From the NCBI GenBank assembly GCA_963823535.1, contig CAWGLZ010000006.1:558001-622000 (forward strand): a DNA stretch of 64,000 nucleotides, given 5' to 3'. Shown here in pieces: positions 63,201-64,000 of this stretch; position 1 is the stretch's first letter, and each line of letters opens with the position of its first letter. This stretch comes from RPQJ01 sp963823535. Its GTDB lineage: Bacteria > Pseudomonadota > Gammaproteobacteria > Steroidobacterales > Steroidobacteraceae. Below the pieces are notes generated by a model. The model saw only the letters and a list, made by a program, of their open reading frames with translations. It was not told where the DNA came from and did not search any database. A program made the translations under genes and the position numbers.

Positions 63201-63233
63201 CACGCTGCATCGCAGCCCTGCGATCCTGTTCAT
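57264..63233 (-). CDS. Secreted SpvB/FG-GAP/RHS polymorphic toxin with C-terminal TNT (NAD-glycohydrolase) domain
   Basis: A 1989-aa protein with a signal peptide (VVLLGVLAGTVVQAQD). Residues 25-320 are SpvB/TcB-like (SLPPGTNGLAPGLAIVYDSR). At least seven FG-GAP repeats follow (GDIDGDGFDDLAYY, ADIDGDGRDDLVYV and others) to about residue 700, then many YD repeats. The RHS core reads RVYDPVLGRFLSPDPVVQD and NRYSYVRNNPLRYTDPSGL. After a 150-residue variable linker, the last 90 residues match the tuberculosis-necrotizing-toxin pattern: LIDRYGGSSFSRFFSPVGT, RSLPPG, then APWFTQPGLGIQY. TNT domains destroy NAD(P)+. GGAAGG precedes the ATG at 63233. Two coupled small genes follow. Confidence 0.9.
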   Translation of the reverse strand: MNRIAGLRCSVVLLGVLAGTVVQAQDLAGRTVGMASVTPAGAARYAIPFSLPPGTNGLAPGLAIVYDSRSGNGLLGVGFRLSGLSVIERCNATLAQDGRAAVVVLDASDRFCVDGQRLRLTAGVYGAAGSQYQTEVESFARVTAIGAAGSGPASFRVERRDGLVYEYGGTTDSRVESAGSSTPHRWAVSRIRDRDGNYVDFQYVEDASTGSHRPSRIDYTGNLQTGAATYYSVRFAYETRPVDETPSAYRAGGVLSEPLRLDRIEVVHVATGRPVRSFDLGYATPGSTGRSRLASVRECADSACLPPTQFEWTSVYPGWSVNMSVALAAEQYAGAVPGDIDGDGFDDLAYYDGGLRSWSVLRGSPYGFQSSSLGTGLGSDSDPAQAISADLDGNGTRDILVPGSGGALHWLRRTPAGPYAYTSTGVISPAPPGGLIAADIDGDGRDDLVYVKAAGTAIYWRRNQTVSSSSYAAEAILWSVPAGTRLPAAPFVETQQRFRSIVRSGDVNGDGRIDLTVLTQQGTCGATATCATWVNRWQVLASTGTALAPQFAFDGSTEALLADFNADGLTDIAYGAPGSAWQLLFGTGSRGAVLAGFAGPFASAAVVPAGGGRTLVIDWDADGRTDLLQPTPSGEFHHCRSVGTSLAACQPAGVTASTTITAPMTLDVNGDAYPDLAFAATGVRLLLHHQVPPDHLVAATDGFGARSDFQYAALSSSAVHQAGTGSSFPVRDHVRPGWVVSRITRADSAGSRQATYMYEGARTHLHGRGFLGFARRTATETNGYLVTVEEYLQDPAAFDRIGVPARVTIQQRSGLPVSRTTYTWAQHSYGSGFEARRFPYAAKTEVERFELDGVRIATTSIDSTYDLFGTLVRRDEVAVEQAKGLNPWAQHVSSTVLTGVVNDTSNWCLGRPATTQSTRRHSLPGGEPITRTLAHTWDYARCRLTQQVVEPSSASQRVTTDIGYDSHGNPATVDVTPVGLPARTTRQTWTDNGRFAAARTNPEGHTATVAWDEVRAQPTRVTDANGLVTVLQHDPFGRLERETRPDGTSTSITRSTCGAGCPWPGTRHVLATSERSTSDVVTASSETGFDAHAREVYSRHDQPGGGQAFQAKRYDLRGQLAQESVPGPCCVTPARWVTYTYDALARRVAVEAPAGEGSSAPTIRRWRHDGLSVTETDPLGRSTTRRFDVLGNVLQVIDPGLVPADYEYDAFDNLVKLRDGLGAETSLAYDVRGFRRSLVDPDLGASSYDYFPLGELRSRTNARGQVTTFVYDRLSRPVTRKDPEGTTTWTWGTSAASRNVGSLARVTSPGFRETYQYDALGRPGTVTTTAVSTSFVTRQSYDAATGAADILTYPGSTGTTPLRVRHHYDRGRLVRLSDADSGSTYWQLNAVNSRGLATDESLGNGVRAVSHYDTVTGRLLGRTSGPGGGSAHQNLAYAWDPTGNLVRREERTLGVDEQFTYDDRDRLDLVQRAGVPVLDLEYDAVGNLTYKSDVGDYRYDPLRRHAVVAAGDNAYKYDANGAVVNASGTSITWFSYDLPRKLTHPGGNYSTFYYGPDRQRFRQTARAGGIVTDTLYAAGGLYERVTSGQVVSHRHYIVADGRRVAVQTRRSGTTPSTVYLLEDHLGGVDGLTAESGALLARTSYQPFGARRSGNWLGSTPTAAEWQQIQASTPRGFSDHEHLDNIGLVHMNGRVYDPVLGRFLSPDPVVQDPYDSQLLNRYSYVRNNPLRYTDPSGLCTYTHATTDHFSTPCLPLVLVEASRLQERQIFGPGGHVDRSILFGAVTEGGGSGVSGSIAGPVEEVVVAGTRLPDSPAPATEVGDMAAGGDIPLSPWTDAVRSLVQWQYLDEVVTIGSVALALLEPTPFGEMVVGAGMMGASRALVPYYPSANGFIGATNSQTLLRGQLIDRYGGSSFSRFFSPVGTSARARSLPPGTAGQPLRTFQVMESLTVESGRVAPWFTQPGLGIQYRTPATLEEMLEQGILREVRP

Positions 63234-63333
63234 AGCGGCAACCTTCCCTGGCGGCGACCTGCCCGATGCAGGCTTCCTGGTCGCCATTGAGCCCCCGAAG
63301 CCCTCGCCGCGTCCGCTCGAAAATGTTGCGCGA

Positions 63334-64000
63334 TCAGATGGAAATCGAATCGACGGCCGTCGCGGCGGCGCGCCGGTCGAGCTGTCGCAAGGTCACGGCT
63401 TCCGCGACGTGCGGCGTACGCACCTGCGGGCTGCCCTCGAGATCCGCGATGGTGCGGGCAACGCGCAGCACGCGGTGATAGGCGCGCGCCGACAACGACA
63501 GTCGCTGCATGGCCGTGGCGAGCAGCGCGAGCGCCTCCGCATCGGCCGCCGCGCCCGCGGGACCGTCGAGCCGCGAGTTCGAGCGGCCCTGCCGCGCGAC
63601 CTGCCGCTCGCGCGCGATGGCCACGCGCGCGGCGACGGCCGCAGACGACTCCGACGGCGGCACGCGTGCGATCTCGTCCGGCGTCACGCGCGGCAACTCG
63701 ACGTGCAGGTCGATCCGGTCGAGCAAGGGACCCGACAGACGCTCGCGATAACTCGTGATGCGCTCGGGCGTGCAGCGACAGCGCGCGGCAACGTCGCCGA
63801 GGTGCCCGCACGGACACGGATTCATCGCCGCGACCAGCTGGAAGCGCGCTGGGTAGTCCGCCTGGCGCGCGGCCCGCGAGATCACGATGTGCCCGGACTC
63901 CAGCGGCTCGCGCAGCACCTCGAGCACGCCGCGATCAAACTCCGGCAGTTCGTCGAGGAACAGGACGCCGTTGTGTGCGAGCGAGATCTCGCCCGGTCGC
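63334..64000 (-). CDS. comM: Mg-chelatase-like AAA+ ATPase ComM/YifB (5' partial, runs off the window)
   Basis: The last 222 codons of a YifB/ComM gene whose start lies beyond 64000. The fragment enters at RPGEISLAHNGVLFLDELPE, containing Walker B, then PARFQLVAAMNPCPCGHLGD with the zinc-like cysteines, LSGPLLDRIDLHVELP (sensor/arginine-finger region) and the C-terminal lid LSLSARAYHRVLRVARTIAD. ComM is a hexameric helicase that extends branch migration during natural transformation in gammaproteobacteria. It lies 100 bp upstream of the RHS gene in the same direction. Confidence 0.95.
   Translation of the reverse strand, partial: RPGEISLAHNGVLFLDELPEFDRGVLEVLREPLESGHIVISRAARQADYPARFQLVAAMNPCPCGHLGDVAARCRCTPERITSYRERLSGPLLDRIDLHVELPRVTPDEIARVPPSESSAAVAARVAIARERQVARQGRSNSRLDGPAGAAADAEALALLATAMQRLSLSARAYHRVLRVARTIADLEGSPQVRTPHVAEAVTLRQLDRRAAATAVDSISI

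Noticed and set aside
1..64000. CRISPR arrays, tRNA or rRNA genes, insertion sequences with transposase, prophage genes
   Set aside because: I looked for regular short repeats with spacers, tRNA arm signatures and transposase or integrase motifs and saw none.

Overview
This is 64 kb of a high-GC (roughly two-thirds G+C by eye) Gram-negative genome. Gene content and order point to a gammaproteobacterium: priA, argS and a SPOR/FtsN-type gene lie close together, pntAB is a two-gene operon, comM is present, and there is a sigma/DUF3619/DUF3106 trio. Several genes encode outer-membrane lipoproteins and one encodes a beta-barrel. The order or genus cannot be fixed from sequence alone.

Layout. 0-5 kb: a polyamine-type ABC importer followed by gamma-aminobutyraldehyde dehydrogenase, in the same order as E. 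coli ydcSTUV-patD. 5-15 kb: housekeeping and metabolic genes (putP, a DUF4097-like beta-helix protein, a fructosamine-kinase-like protein, a 5'-3' exonuclease, a GNAT, an HNH nuclease, pntAB, an aldo/keto reductase, a SHOCT protein).

15.4-41.3 kb: a beta-1,3-glucan (laminarin-type) utilisation locus. It has three GH17 enzymes, a GH16 lipoprotein, a GH3, a large inverting-phosphorylase-like enzyme (GH94/GH149/GH161 type), two further (beta/alpha)8 glycosidase-like proteins, a giant non-catalytic multi-module lipoprotein, a CBM9-like protein, a GPH sugar transporter, and LacI and LysR regulators. The same 14-bp palindrome TGACAGCGCTGTCA (once with one change) sits on the -35 region of the three transcription units, so one regulator, presumably the local LacI protein, probably controls all of them. 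The implied flow is: surface lipoproteins bind and cut the glucan, the GPH transporter takes up oligosaccharides, and cytoplasmic GH17, GH3 and phosphorylase finish degradation. The most unusual gene is a signal-peptide protein combining an N-terminal glycosidase-like barrel with a C-terminal outer-membrane beta-barrel. No TonB-dependent receptor is present.

41.3-50 kb: sigma factor, DUF3619 and DUF3106 genes, then priA, an EF-hand protein, a DUF4382 lipoprotein, argS and a SPOR protein. 50-64 kb: an accessory and conflict-type region. It holds an nSTAND1-ATPase/TPR membrane protein overlapping a SIR2-like/TIR protein, a DUF6090-like membrane protein coupled to a cysteine synthase, and a 1989-aa secreted SpvB/FG-GAP/RHS protein ending in a TNT-type NAD-glycohydrolase domain. 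Two tiny translationally coupled genes after it are candidate immunity genes. The window ends inside comM.

Data-quality note: five reading-frame breaks (GNAT, the enzyme/beta-barrel gene, GH16 twice, nSTAND1) are each explained by a single extra base. That uniform direction suggests sequencing or assembly error at least as strongly as real mutation.
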